A DNA stretch of 64,000 bases from Thalassobellus sediminis (GTDB lineage: Bacteria; Bacteroidota; Bacteroidia; Flavobacteriales; Flavobacteriaceae), in NCBI RefSeq assembly GCF_044386045.1, contig NZ_JBISCD010000040.1, positions 1,178,001-1,242,000 of the forward strand, read 5' to 3'. Below the pieces are notes generated by a model. That model made no database searches. It had not been told where the DNA came from and was given only the letters and a program-made list of their open reading frames with translations. Below are positions 52,209 through 61,106 of this stretch, piece after piece; positions within the stretch are counted from its first letter, which is position 1; the number at the start of each line of letters is the position of its first letter. A program made the translations under genes and the position numbers.

Positions 52209-53264
52209 ATGATTAAAACAGATATAATAATAATTGGTGCGGGACCAACAGGATTATTTACAGTATTCGAAGCTGGATTATTAAAACTAAAATGCCATTT
52301 AATTGATGCATTACCACAACCTGGTGGACAATGTTCAGAGTTATATCCTAAAAAACCTATTTATGATATTCCTGGTTTTCCAGAAATATTAGCAGGCGAT
52401 TTAACTAAGAATTTATTAGAGCAAGGTAAACAGTTTGAGCCTGGTTTTACCTTAGGTGAGCGTGCAGAAACTGTTGAAAAACAAGAAGACGGTACTTTTA
52501 TTGTAACTACAAATAAGGGTACGCAGCATCAAGCGCCTGTAGTAGCAATTGCTAGCGGTTTAGGAAGTTTTGAACCTAGAAAACCACAACTTGAAAATCT
52601 TGCTAAATATGAAGATAAGGGTGTGGAATATATGATAAAAGAACCAGAAATATATCGTGGTAAAGATGTTGTAATTGCTGGTGGTGGCGATTCTGCATTA
52701 GATTGGAGTATCTTTTTATCAGACGTTGCAAAAAGTGTAACACTTATCCATAGACGTAACGAGTTTAGAGGACATTTAGATTCTGTTGAGAAAGTACAGG
52801 AACTAAAAAATGCAGGAAAAATTAATTTAATTACACCTGCTGAAGTTACTGATATTATAGGTGATGGTAAGGTTGAAGCTATTGAAATCAAGAAAAAAGA
52901 TGAAGATCCTGTTGTTTTAAAAACAGATCATTTTATTCCATTATTTGGGTTGTCTCCTAAATTAGGACCTATTGCTAATTGGGGATTAGAAATTGAAAAA
53001 AATGCTATAAAAGTTAATAATGCATTAGATTATCAAACTAATATTCCAGGAATATTTGCAATTGGAGATGGTAATTTTTATCCAGGTAAATTAAAGTTAA
53101 TTCTTTGTGGTTTTCATGAAGCTACTATAATGTGTCAAGCAGCTTATCAAATTATTAATCCAGGAAAAAAATACGTTTTAAAATATACAACGGTTAGTGG
53201 TATTGATGGTTTTGATGGTTCTCGTAAAGAAGCGCCAAAAGCAGTTGTTCAAGCTATTAGTTAA
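52209..53264 (+). CDS. NAD(P)/FAD-dependent oxidoreductase, ferredoxin-NADP reductase type 2
   Basis: The 351-residue product is thioredoxin-reductase-like but lacks the CxxC dithiol. FAD site IIIGAGPTGLFTVFEAG, then QPGGQCSELYPKKPIYDIPGFP (typical of type 2 FNR), NAD(P) site VVIAGGGDSALDWSIFL, and GIFAIGDGNFYPGKLKLILCGFHEA near the C-terminus. Position straight after the sulfite reductase and siroheme genes suggests it supplies reduced ferredoxin for sulfite reduction. That electron route is an inference from gene order; no flavoprotein CysJ is present. Confidence 0.92.
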   Translation: MIKTDIIIIGAGPTGLFTVFEAGLLKLKCHLIDALPQPGGQCSELYPKKPIYDIPGFPEILAGDLTKNLLEQGKQFEPGFTLGERAETVEKQEDGTFIVTTNKGTQHQAPVVAIASGLGSFEPRKPQLENLAKYEDKGVEYMIKEPEIYRGKDVVIAGGGDSALDWSIFLSDVAKSVTLIHRRNEFRGHLDSVEKVQELKNAGKINLITPAEVTDIIGDGKVEAIEIKKKDEDPVVLKTDHFIPLFGLSPKLGPIANWGLEIEKNAIKVNNALDYQTNIPGIFAIGDGNFYPGKLKLILCGFHEATIMCQAAYQIINPGKKYVLKYTTVSGIDGFDGSRKEAPKAVVQAIS

Positions 53265-53296
53265 GGATTAGCATAAATAAACGACTTAAGAAGTTC

Positions 53297-53328
53297 AATC
53301 CTGCAAGGTTTTAAAGCCTTGTAGGATT
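53297..53328. repeat. Palindromic intergenic repeat (CCTGCAAGG type), copy 2
   Basis: AATCCTGCAAGG (53297-53308) pairs with CCTTGTAGGATT (53317-53328) with one G:T pair. Sister of 39355-39381. Confidence 0.75.
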
Positions 53329-53403
53329 TAATATTTAATAAAAGTGGAATTTACAAGGATAAGTTTTACTTTTATAAATCAAATTTCATAACAAATTATA
53401 AAG

Positions 53404-54144
53404 ATGAAAAGTTATAATGTTTGTTTAAAAGATACGGTTAAAACGTTTACTAAAAAGTTGTTCTATTCATTGTTTGATTGTGAGCAAGAAGAAGCTCATG
53501 GCGAATATTTAGAAAAAACTTTTCTTAAAATACTTTCTAAATTAGAAATAGAAAATGGCGATGCTATTTGGAAGACATTTAAAGATGAGCTTCCTGGGAT
53601 CAGGCAACAGTTAGATCTTGACGCTATTGCTTTTGAAAATAACGATCCTGCATCACATTCTTTAGCTGAGATTTATATGGCATATCCAGGTTTTTATGCT
53701 ATTTCTATCTTTAGATTAAGTCATGCACTTTATAATTTAGATGTTTATATTTTACCAAGAATGATGAGTGAATATATTCATGGTATTACGGGTATAGATA
53801 TTCATCCAGGAGCCACTATTGGTGAATCGTTTTATATAGATCACGGAACAGGGATTGTAATTGGCGAGTCATCAATAATAGGCAAACAGGTTAAAATATA
53901 TCAGGGAGTTACATTAGGAGGTATTCAGGTTAGTAAAGATTTAGCTAAAGTTAAAAGGCATCCAACTATTGAAGATAATGTATGTATTTATGCCAATGCT
54001 ACTATTTTGGGTGGCGACATAGTTATTGGAGCAAATAGTACTATTGGAGCTAATGTTTGGATTACCCAATCTGTTCCAGAAAATTCGTTGGTTACCTATC
54101 AAACTGAAATAAAAATAAGACCCAAGAAGAATGGCATACGGTAA
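53404..54144 (+). CDS. cysE: Serine O-acetyltransferase
   Basis: Acetylates serine to O-acetylserine, the carbon acceptor for sulfide. The 246-residue product has an N-terminal helical domain (EIYMAYPGFYAISIFRLSHAL) and a left-handed beta-helix with hexapeptide repeats: GIDIHPGATIGESFYIDHGTGIVIGE, with the catalytic Asp/His in YIDHGTG, then VTLGG and IGANVWIT. The C-terminal tail is EIKIRPKKNGIR, without the extended Ile-ended tail typical of E. coli CysE. The gene overlaps cysM by 14 bases, so translation is coupled. Confidence 0.95.
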   Translation: MKSYNVCLKDTVKTFTKKLFYSLFDCEQEEAHGEYLEKTFLKILSKLEIENGDAIWKTFKDELPGIRQQLDLDAIAFENNDPASHSLAEIYMAYPGFYAISIFRLSHALYNLDVYILPRMMSEYIHGITGIDIHPGATIGESFYIDHGTGIVIGESSIIGKQVKIYQGVTLGGIQVSKDLAKVKRHPTIEDNVCIYANATILGGDIVIGANSTIGANVWITQSVPENSLVTYQTEIKIRPKKNGIR

Positions 54145-55021
54145 AACAATACTTGATCAAATTGGTAATACACCTATTGTTGAAGCAAGTCATATTTTAA
54201 ATAAAAAAGGAGTTCGATTATTTTTGAAACTAGAAGGCGACAACCCTGGAGGTAGTGTAAAAGATCGTGCTGCTTTTAATATGATTAGTGAGGCTTTAAA
54301 GCGAGGCGATATTAATAAAGGAGGCACATTAGTGGAAGCCACTAGCGGAAATACAGGTATTGCATTGGCGTTTATAGCACAATTACTAGGATTAAATATG
54401 GTTCTAATAATGCCTGAGAACTCTACCGTAGAACGCGTGAAAACCATGCGTGCTTATGGAGCTGAGGTTATATTAACTTCTGCCGATGTTGGTATTGAAG
54501 GTTCTAGAGATTTAGCTTTTAAATTACGAGATGAAAAAGGGTATATCTTGTTGAATCAGTTTGAAAATGACGATAACTGGAAAGCGCATTACAAAACCAC
54601 AGGCCCTGAAATATGGAGAGATACAGAAGGTGAAGTAACACATTTTGTATCGGCTATGGGGACTACAGGAACTATTATGGGAACTTCTACCTTTTTAAAA
54701 GAAAAAAATAAAAGGATCTCTATTGTTGGAGCGCAACCTGCCGATGGCGCAAGAATTCCGGGGATAAGAAAATGGTCGCCAGATTATGTGCCTAAGTTTT
54801 TCAATCGCTCTAAAGTCGATGTTGTAGTTGATGTAAGTGAGGAAGATGCTAGAAAAACAACACAGCGTTTAGCAAAAGAAGAAGGTGTTTTTGCAGGCAT
54901 GAGTAGTGGAGGATCTGTGTTTTGTGCTTTAGAAATAGCAAAGTCAATCGAAAAAGGTGTTATAGTCGCCATTATTTGCGATAGAGGTGATCGGTATTTA
55001 TCATCTTCTTTATTCGAATAG
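54131..55021 (+). CDS. cysM: Cysteine synthase B
   Basis: PLP enzyme (296 residues) that joins sulfide or thiosulfate with O-acetylserine. Schiff-base Lys in PGGSVKDRAA, the substrate loop ATSGNTGIALA, the phosphate loop TTGTIMG, and QPADGARIPGIRKWSPDYVP, which distinguishes CysM from CysK (GPHKIQGIGAGF). The start overlaps the 3' end of cysE by 14 bases. It completes cysteine synthesis downstream of the sulfite reductase block. Confidence 0.94.
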   Translation: MAYGKTILDQIGNTPIVEASHILNKKGVRLFLKLEGDNPGGSVKDRAAFNMISEALKRGDINKGGTLVEATSGNTGIALAFIAQLLGLNMVLIMPENSTVERVKTMRAYGAEVILTSADVGIEGSRDLAFKLRDEKGYILLNQFENDDNWKAHYKTTGPEIWRDTEGEVTHFVSAMGTTGTIMGTSTFLKEKNKRISIVGAQPADGARIPGIRKWSPDYVPKFFNRSKVDVVVDVSEEDARKTTQRLAKEEGVFAGMSSGGSVFCALEIAKSIEKGVIVAIICDRGDRYLSSSLFE

Positions 55022-55036
55022 ATTTCAAATTAGATA

Positions 55037-55067
55037 ATCTTGCAAGTAAAAAAGACCTTGTAGAATA
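55037..55067. repeat. Degenerate copy of the CCTGCAAGG palindromic repeat
   Basis: AATCTTGCAAGT followed by ACCTTGTAGAAT keeps the outline of the elements at 39355 and 53297 but with several mismatches. Confidence 0.4.
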
Positions 55068-55089
55068 AGGAAAACAAAAATATAGTTAG

Positions 55090-55097
55090 TATTTTTG
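55090..55097 (+). promoter_or_regulatory. -7 element upstream of the metH riboswitch
   Basis: TATTTTTG matches TAnnTTTG and lies 28 bases before the first riboswitch stem, where a start point would be expected. The -33 TTG at proper spacing is not evident. Confidence 0.4.
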
Positions 55098-55125
55098 TTC
55101 GCTAGTTCATAAACGTATTAATAAT

Positions 55126-55236
55126 GTTATCAAGAAAGGTAGAGGGACTAGACCCGTTGAAACCTTGGCAACCCTTTATCTTGTAAAGAAGGTGCTAAAT
55201 TCTACTAATAATTTAATTGGTTATTGGAAAGATAAC
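55126..55236 (+). promoter_or_regulatory. SAM-I (S-box) riboswitch upstream of the split metH
   Basis: P1 arms GTTATC (55126-55131) and GATAAC (55231-55236). Conserved core: AAGAAAGGTAGAGGGACTAG, CCGTTGAAACCTTGGCAACC, AAGGTGCTAAATTCT. A stem GAAAAGT (55237-55243) with ACTTTTC (55253-55259) just after P1 may be the expression platform. Very similar to the riboswitch at 37816-37937. It would reduce methionine synthase and metF expression at high SAM. Confidence 0.95.
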
Positions 55237-55291
55237 GAAAAGTGTTTCTTTTACTTTTCTTGACGACATACAGATATAAATTATCAAAAAA

Positions 55292-56296
55292 ATGTCAAAC
55301 ATAAAACAAGCTTTACAAGAACGTATTTTAGTGCTAGACGGTGCTATGGGTACTATGTTACAAGCTTATAAATTTACCGAAGAAGATTTTAGAGGCGAAC
55401 GCTTTAAAGATTATCCAACGCCATTGCAAGGTAATAACGATTTATTGTCTATTACCCAACCAGAAGCGATTAAAACCATTCATGGTAAATATTTTGAAGC
55501 TGGAGCTGATATTGTTGAAACCAATACGTTTTCAGGAACTACCATTGCTATGGCAGATTACCAAATGGAAGATTTGGTATATGAACTTAATTTTCAATCG
55601 GCTAAAATTGCAAAAGAAGTTGCAGACGAATTCACAAAGAAAGAACCAAACAAACCACGTTTTGTAGCAGGTTCAATAGGGCCAACAAACCGTACGGCAA
55701 GCATGTCGCCAGATGTGAATGATCCAGGTTATAGAGCTGTAACTTTTGATGAATTACGTATTGCATACAAACAACAAGTAGAAGCTTTAGTTGATGGAGG
55801 TGTTGATTTGTTGTTGGTTGAAACGGTGTTCGATACCTTGAATGCTAAAGCCGCATTGTTTGCTATTGAAGAAGTAAAAGATGAAAGAGGAATAGATATT
55901 CCTATCATGTTAAGTGGTACGATTACCGATGCTTCTGGTAGAACCTTATCTGGGCAAACAGCCGAAGCATTTTTAATTTCAGTATCCCATATTCCGTTAT
56001 TAACTATTGGATTTAACTGTGCATTGGGAGCAAATTTATTGCAACCGCATTTAGAAGCCATTGCTAATAAAACAGATTTCGGAATTTCGGCACATCCTAA
56101 TGCAGGCTTACCTAATGCTTTTGGAGAATACGATGAAACTCCAGAAGAAATGGGAGATCAAATAGAAGAATATTTAAAGAAAGATTTAATAAATATTATT
56201 GGCGGTTGTTGTGGTACAAGTCCAGAACATATTAAAGTAATTGCAGATATCGCAGCTAAATATAAACCAAGAAAAACGCTAGAAACGATAGATTAA
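55292..56296 (+). CDS. metH: Homocysteine S-methyltransferase domain of methionine synthase (MetH part 1)
   Basis: The 334-residue product equals the N-terminal module of cobalamin-dependent MetH. It starts with LDGAMGTMLQAYKFTEEDFRGERF and has the zinc ligands in GFNCALGANLLQPHL and GGCCGTSPEHIKVIA. The rest of MetH is encoded by the next gene, whose ATG overlaps this stop by one base (TAATG). This is a real two-gene arrangement, not a frameshift: stop and start are properly placed and both parts end at domain boundaries. Controlled by the upstream SAM-I riboswitch. Confidence 0.95.
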   Translation: MSNIKQALQERILVLDGAMGTMLQAYKFTEEDFRGERFKDYPTPLQGNNDLLSITQPEAIKTIHGKYFEAGADIVETNTFSGTTIAMADYQMEDLVYELNFQSAKIAKEVADEFTKKEPNKPRFVAGSIGPTNRTASMSPDVNDPGYRAVTFDELRIAYKQQVEALVDGGVDLLLVETVFDTLNAKAALFAIEEVKDERGIDIPIMLSGTITDASGRTLSGQTAEAFLISVSHIPLLTIGFNCALGANLLQPHLEAIANKTDFGISAHPNAGLPNAFGEYDETPEEMGDQIEEYLKKDLINIIGGCCGTSPEHIKVIADIAAKYKPRKTLETID

Positions 56297-58971
56297 TGAA
56301 AGTGAAGCAAACAAAATATATGAAGCTGTCTGGTTTAGAACCTTTGATTCTAAACGAAAACAGTAATTTTATAAACATTGGTGAGCGTACTAATGTAGCA
56401 GGTTCTCGAAAGTTTTTACGATTAATAAAAGAAGAGAAATTTGATGAGGCTCTTGATATCGCGCGTCATCAGGTAGATGGTGGCGCACAAATTGTCGATA
56501 TCAACATGGATGACGGCCTTATAGATGGAAAAGAGTCTATGGTGCGTTTTCTAAATTTAATTGCTGCCGAACCAGATATTAGTCGGGTTCCTATGATGAT
56601 TGATAGCTCTAAATGGGAAATTATTGAGGCAGGATTACAAGTCGTGCAAGGTAAATGTGTGGTGAATTCAATTTCTTTAAAAGAAGGTGAAGACAAATTT
56701 ATTTGGGAAGCTAAACAAATTAAACGTTATGGTGCTGCTGTTATAGTGATGGCTTTTGATGAAGTTGGACAAGCCGATAACTATGATAGAAGAATAGAAA
56801 TTGCAAAACGATCGTATGATGTTTTAGTAAACGAAGTAGGTTTTCCTTCGGAAGATATTATTTTCGATTTAAATATATTTCCTGTCGCAACAGGCATGGA
56901 AGAACACCGAAGAAATGCTATCGATTTTATTGAAGCAACACGTTGGGTACGCGAAAATTTGCCCAATGTAAGTGTAAGTGGAGGTGTAAGTAACGTGTCT
57001 TTTTCATTTAGAGGAAATAATGGTGTTCGCGAAGCCATGCATTCAGTGTTTTTATATTATGCGATTCAAGCAGGTATGAATATGGGTATTGTAAATCCTG
57101 CACTTTTAGAAGTGTATGATGACATTCCTAAAGATTTATTAGAACATGTTGAAGATGTTATTTTAGACAGAAGAGACGATGCAACGGAACGATTATTAGA
57201 TTTTGCAGAAACGGTAAAAGGTTCTAAAGCGGAAAAAGCGGTTGATTTATCTTGGAGAGAAAATCCTGTTCAAGATAGAATTACCCATGCTTTAGTTAAA
57301 GGAATTGATGCTTATATTATTGAAGATGTAGAGGAAGCAAGACAAGTAGCTGCTAAACCTATTGAGGTTATTGAAGGGCACTTAATGATTGGAATGAACG
57401 TAGTTGGCGATTTGTTTGGAGCAGGAAAAATGTTCTTGCCACAGGTAGTGAAATCGGCACGTGTCATGAAAAAAGCAGTTGCTTATTTAAATCCGTTTAT
57501 TGAAGCTGAAAAAGGCGATAAACAAGAGCCTGTTGGTAAAATTTTAATGGCCACTGTAAAAGGCGATGTTCATGATATTGGTAAAAATATTGTGAGTGTG
57601 GTATTGGCATGCAACAATTACGAGATTGTTGATTTAGGCGTTATGGTACCACCAGAAAAAATTATTGAAACAGCAATAAGTGAGCGTGTAGATGCTATTG
57701 GTTTGTCAGGTTTAATTACGCCATCACTTGATGAAATGGTTTATTTGGCAAAAGAAATGCAACGTCAAGATTTTAATGTGCCTTTGCTTATAGGAGGTGC
57801 AACAACATCAAAAGCACATACAGCTGTTAAAATTGATACGCAGTATAAAAATGCAGTAGTTCATGTTAATGATGCATCAAGAGCAGTTACTGTGGTTGGC
57901 GATTTATTGAATAAGAAAACGTCGCATAAATATGTGGCTAAAATGAAGAAGGATTACGATGAGTTTCGAACTAAGTTTTTAAAACGAGGCAAAGAGAAAT
58001 CGTATATATCGATAGCAGAAGCAAGACGAAAAAAGTTTAAAATTGATTGGGATACGTCTGAAATTGTAAAGCCTAAAGAATTAGGAGTGCAGATGTTAAA
58101 ACAATTAAGTTTAAAGGAATTAGAACCTTTTATTGATTGGAGTCCGTTTTTTAGAAGTTGGGATTTACATGGTAAATATCCTAATATTTTAACCGATGCC
58201 GTTGTAGGAGAACAAGCTTCTGAGTTATTTAAAGATGCTCAAGCGATGATAAAAGAAATTATTGCGAAGCAATTATTAAAGCCTAGAGCTGTTTTTGGAT
58301 TGTTTGAAGCAAATTCTATTAACGAGGATGATATTTCTGTTCAGAAAAAAGGAAAAGAAGTTGCTGTGTTTAGAACCTTGCGTCAGCAATTAAAGAAAAG
58401 AGATGGTATTCCAAATATAGCTTTATCTGATTTTATTGCACCAAAGGACACAGGAAAGACTGATTATATGGGCGCTTTTTGTGTGGCTGTTTTTGGAGCA
58501 CAAGAATTAGCTGATAGTTATAAAGCCAAAGAAGATGATTATAACGCCATTATGGCACAAGCCATTGCCGATCGTTTTGCCGAAGCTTTAGCCGAATATT
58601 TACATAAACAAGTAAGAACGAAACATTGGGGGTATGATTCTGATGAAAACTTAACTAATGATGATTTAATTAAAGAAAGTTATAAAGGAATTCGTCCTGC
58701 ACCAGGATATCCAGCATGTCCAGATCATTTAGAGAAAGAAACGATTTGGGAATTGTTGGAGGTTGAAAAAATAATAGGTGTTACTTTAACCGAAAGTTTA
58801 GCCATGTGGCCAGCTGCAGCAGTTTCAGGATATTATTTTGGTAATCCTGAAGCTAAGTATTTTGGTTTGGGCAAAATTACAGATGACCAAGTAACAGATT
58901 ATGCCGTTAGAAAAGGTATTGGGAAAGATAAAGCTAGAAAATGGTTGCATCCTAATTTAGCTGAGGAATAA
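56296..58971 (+). CDS. metH: Cobalamin-dependent methionine synthase, folate/B12/activation modules (MetH part 2)
   Basis: The 891-residue product holds the remaining MetH modules in order: pterin-binding (GERTNVAGSRKFLRL, about 20-290), the cobalamin cap and B12 domain (about 330-570, with the lower-ligand His in KGDVHDIGKNIV, then GLSGLITPSLDEM and GGATTSKAHTA), and the SAM-binding activation domain at the C-terminus (YKGIRPAPGYPACPDH ... TLTESLAMWPAAAVSG). Together with the preceding gene it makes methionine from homocysteine and methyl-tetrahydrofolate. The cell therefore needs B12, made or imported. metF follows 43 bases later. Confidence 0.96.
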   Translation: MKVKQTKYMKLSGLEPLILNENSNFINIGERTNVAGSRKFLRLIKEEKFDEALDIARHQVDGGAQIVDINMDDGLIDGKESMVRFLNLIAAEPDISRVPMMIDSSKWEIIEAGLQVVQGKCVVNSISLKEGEDKFIWEAKQIKRYGAAVIVMAFDEVGQADNYDRRIEIAKRSYDVLVNEVGFPSEDIIFDLNIFPVATGMEEHRRNAIDFIEATRWVRENLPNVSVSGGVSNVSFSFRGNNGVREAMHSVFLYYAIQAGMNMGIVNPALLEVYDDIPKDLLEHVEDVILDRRDDATERLLDFAETVKGSKAEKAVDLSWRENPVQDRITHALVKGIDAYIIEDVEEARQVAAKPIEVIEGHLMIGMNVVGDLFGAGKMFLPQVVKSARVMKKAVAYLNPFIEAEKGDKQEPVGKILMATVKGDVHDIGKNIVSVVLACNNYEIVDLGVMVPPEKIIETAISERVDAIGLSGLITPSLDEMVYLAKEMQRQDFNVPLLIGGATTSKAHTAVKIDTQYKNAVVHVNDASRAVTVVGDLLNKKTSHKYVAKMKKDYDEFRTKFLKRGKEKSYISIAEARRKKFKIDWDTSEIVKPKELGVQMLKQLSLKELEPFIDWSPFFRSWDLHGKYPNILTDAVVGEQASELFKDAQAMIKEIIAKQLLKPRAVFGLFEANSINEDDISVQKKGKEVAVFRTLRQQLKKRDGIPNIALSDFIAPKDTGKTDYMGAFCVAVFGAQELADSYKAKEDDYNAIMAQAIADRFAEALAEYLHKQVRTKHWGYDSDENLTNDDLIKESYKGIRPAPGYPACPDHLEKETIWELLEVEKIIGVTLTESLAMWPAAAVSGYYFGNPEAKYFGLGKITDDQVTDYAVRKGIGKDKARKWLHPNLAEE

Positions 58972-59014
58972 AAATAAAATATAGTTAAAAGATACTGAAA
59001 TAAATTCAGCATAA

Positions 59015-59971
59015 ATGAAAGTAACAGATCACATAAAAAAAGCAAACGGGAAAACATTATTTTCTTTTGAAGTTATACCTCCTAAAAAAGGGAAAAATAT
59101 TCAAGATTTATATAATAATATAGATCCGTTGATGGAGTTTAAGCCGCCATTTATTGATGTAACAACGTCTAGAGAAGAATATATTTATATTGATAAAGGC
59201 AATGGGCTTCTAGATAAGCGTATTACACGTATGCGCCCAGGAACGGTTGGTATTTGTGCGTCTATTATGCACAAATATGGTGTAGATGCTATTCCGCATT
59301 TACTTTGTGGTGGTTTTACAAAAGAAGAAACTGAGTATGTATTGGTTGATTGTCATTATTTAGGGCTAGATAATGTCATGGCTTTACGTGGCGACTCGAT
59401 GAAAGATGAACCGTATTTTAAACCTGTTGCTGGCGGAAATGCTTTTGCAAGCGAATTGGTATCTCAAATTAGTGATTTAAACAAAGGAAAGTATTTGCAT
59501 GACGACGTAAAGGTTGAGCATAATGCCGATTTTTGTATTGGTGTAGCAGGTTACCCTGAAAAACATATGGAAGCACCGTCTTTAAAAACCGATTTAAGAA
59601 GGTTAAAAGAGAAAGTAGATGCAGGAGCTGATTATGTGGTTACTCAAATGTTTTTTGATAATAAAAAGTATTTTGATTTTGTTGAAAAAGCCAAAGAAGC
59701 AGGCATTAATGTGCCTATTATTCCAGGTATAAAGCCTATTGCTGTAAAACGTCATTTACAAATATTACCTCAGGTATTTAAAATTGATTTACCAGAAGAT
59801 TTAATTAATGCTGTTGAAGGGTGTAAAGATAATAAAGCTGTAAGACAAGTAGGAATTGAGTTTGCTATTCAACAATCTAAAGAGTTAAAAGAGGCTGGTG
59901 TACCGTTTTTACATTATTATTCTATGGGAAAAAGTGATAATGTGCATGCTATAGCATCGGCATTGTTTTAA
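59015..59971 (+). CDS. metF: Methylenetetrahydrofolate reductase
   Basis: FAD-dependent reduction of methylene- to methyl-tetrahydrofolate, the methyl donor for MetH. The 318-residue TIM-barrel product has the N-terminal FSFEVIPPKKGKN (catalytic Glu), the DVTTSREE strand, HLLCGGFTKEE, NVMALRGDS, GVAGYPEKHMEAPS, DYVVTQMFFDN and the closing IPGIKPI. Length is standard. It is the third gene behind the SAM-I riboswitch and completes the methyl cycle block. Confidence 0.96.
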   Translation: MKVTDHIKKANGKTLFSFEVIPPKKGKNIQDLYNNIDPLMEFKPPFIDVTTSREEYIYIDKGNGLLDKRITRMRPGTVGICASIMHKYGVDAIPHLLCGGFTKEETEYVLVDCHYLGLDNVMALRGDSMKDEPYFKPVAGGNAFASELVSQISDLNKGKYLHDDVKVEHNADFCIGVAGYPEKHMEAPSLKTDLRRLKEKVDAGADYVVTQMFFDNKKYFDFVEKAKEAGINVPIIPGIKPIAVKRHLQILPQVFKIDLPEDLINAVEGCKDNKAVRQVGIEFAIQQSKELKEAGVPFLHYYSMGKSDNVHAIASALF

Positions 59972-60005
59972 TTTATACTTTAGCATTTTATATCTAAATA
60001 TATTA

Positions 60006-61103
60006 ATGAAGTTATTTTTAAGTAGTGTTTTACTTTTAATATCATTTTTTGTTTTTTCTCAAGAAAAACAACATACGTCATATATTGATGTAAATTATTT
60101 TAAAGGTAATATCGCAGTTCATAATACAGATATTCTTCATTTAGTACAAGGACATCCAGAAGGTGTTATTTTAAGTTGGAATAAAAAAACATATGGTTTT
60201 AATAATTGGGAGCAGCGTTATAATTATCCTGATTACGGAGCAACATTTGTTTCTCAAGATTTTAAGAATAATGTTTTAGGAAGCAGTTATGGATTATATG
60301 CACATTACAATTTCTATTTTTTAAAGCGAAATTTAATGTTTCGTATTGCTCAAGGTCTTGCTTATACTACCCATCATTATGATAAAGTCGATAATTATAG
60401 AAATTATGCTTTTGGGTCACACCTTTTAAGTAGTACACTTATGATGCTTAATTATAAAAAGGAACGCATTATAGATAGGTTTGGTATACAGGCAGGTTTT
60501 TCACTAATTCATTACTCTAATGCGAATGTAAAAGCACCAAATGCAAGTACAAATACCATTGCTTTTAATCTTGGAGTTACATATGATTTAGATAATGAAA
60601 TTCCAGAGTTTGTTAATACTTTAGAAGGAGTAAAAGAAAAATTTGCACAACCTATAAAATATAATTTGGTGTTTAGAGGAGGTGTAAATGAAAGTGATGT
60701 GGTTGGTAGTGGGCAATTTCCATTTTATATAGTTTCAGCTTATGCCGATAAGCGTATTAGCGTTAAAAGTGCTTTGCAGTTTGGAACCGATGTATTTTTT
60801 TCAAATTTTTTAAAGGAGCTTATTTATTATAAAAGTGTTTCTTTTCCAGAGGAAAATGTGACTGGAAATGAAGATTATAAACGTGTTGGCGTTTTTGTAG
60901 GTCATGAGCTATTTATTAATAAAAGTTCATTAATTACTCAATTAGGATATTATGTGTATTATCCGTTTGATTTTGAAGGAAGAGTTTATTCTAGAATTGG
61001 GTTAAAACGTTATTTTACTAATAAATGGTTTGGTGCGTTAACGCTTAAAACGCATGGCGCTAAAGCGGAAGCTGTTGAATTTGGTATTGGAGTTCGATTA
61101 TAA
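60006..61103 (+). CDS. PagL-like acyloxyacyl hydrolase, outer-membrane beta-barrel
   Basis: The 365-residue product has a signal peptide (MKLFLSSVLLLISFFVFSQ) and alternating beta-strand patterns ending in a C-terminal aromatic/hydrophobic strand (VEFGIGVRL). The segment IHYSNANVKAPNASTNTIAFNLGV matches the catalytic His-Ser-Asn region of PagL/lipid A 3-O-deacylases (HxSN...N). It would remove a 3-O-acyl chain from lipid A at the cell surface. 35 bases after metF and 3 bases before a lipoprotein gene; no functional link to methionine is apparent. Confidence 0.85.
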   Translation: MKLFLSSVLLLISFFVFSQEKQHTSYIDVNYFKGNIAVHNTDILHLVQGHPEGVILSWNKKTYGFNNWEQRYNYPDYGATFVSQDFKNNVLGSSYGLYAHYNFYFLKRNLMFRIAQGLAYTTHHYDKVDNYRNYAFGSHLLSSTLMMLNYKKERIIDRFGIQAGFSLIHYSNANVKAPNASTNTIAFNLGVTYDLDNEIPEFVNTLEGVKEKFAQPIKYNLVFRGGVNESDVVGSGQFPFYIVSAYADKRISVKSALQFGTDVFFSNFLKELIYYKSVSFPEENVTGNEDYKRVGVFVGHELFINKSSLITQLGYYVYYPFDFEGRVYSRIGLKRYFTNKWFGALTLKTHGAKAEAVEFGIGVRL

Positions 61104-61106
61104 AAC

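Noticed and set aside
52529..52891. 120-codon minus-strand frame (similar ones at 55729-56061 and 41048-41389)
   Set aside because: Antisense shadows of conserved enzymes (ferredoxin reductase, metH, metX-thrA) with low-complexity Ser/Thr-rich translations.
55292..58971. Possible frameshift in metH
   Set aside because: The two genes join at a clean TAATG overlap at a domain boundary, as expected for a true split gene, and both ends match module limits.
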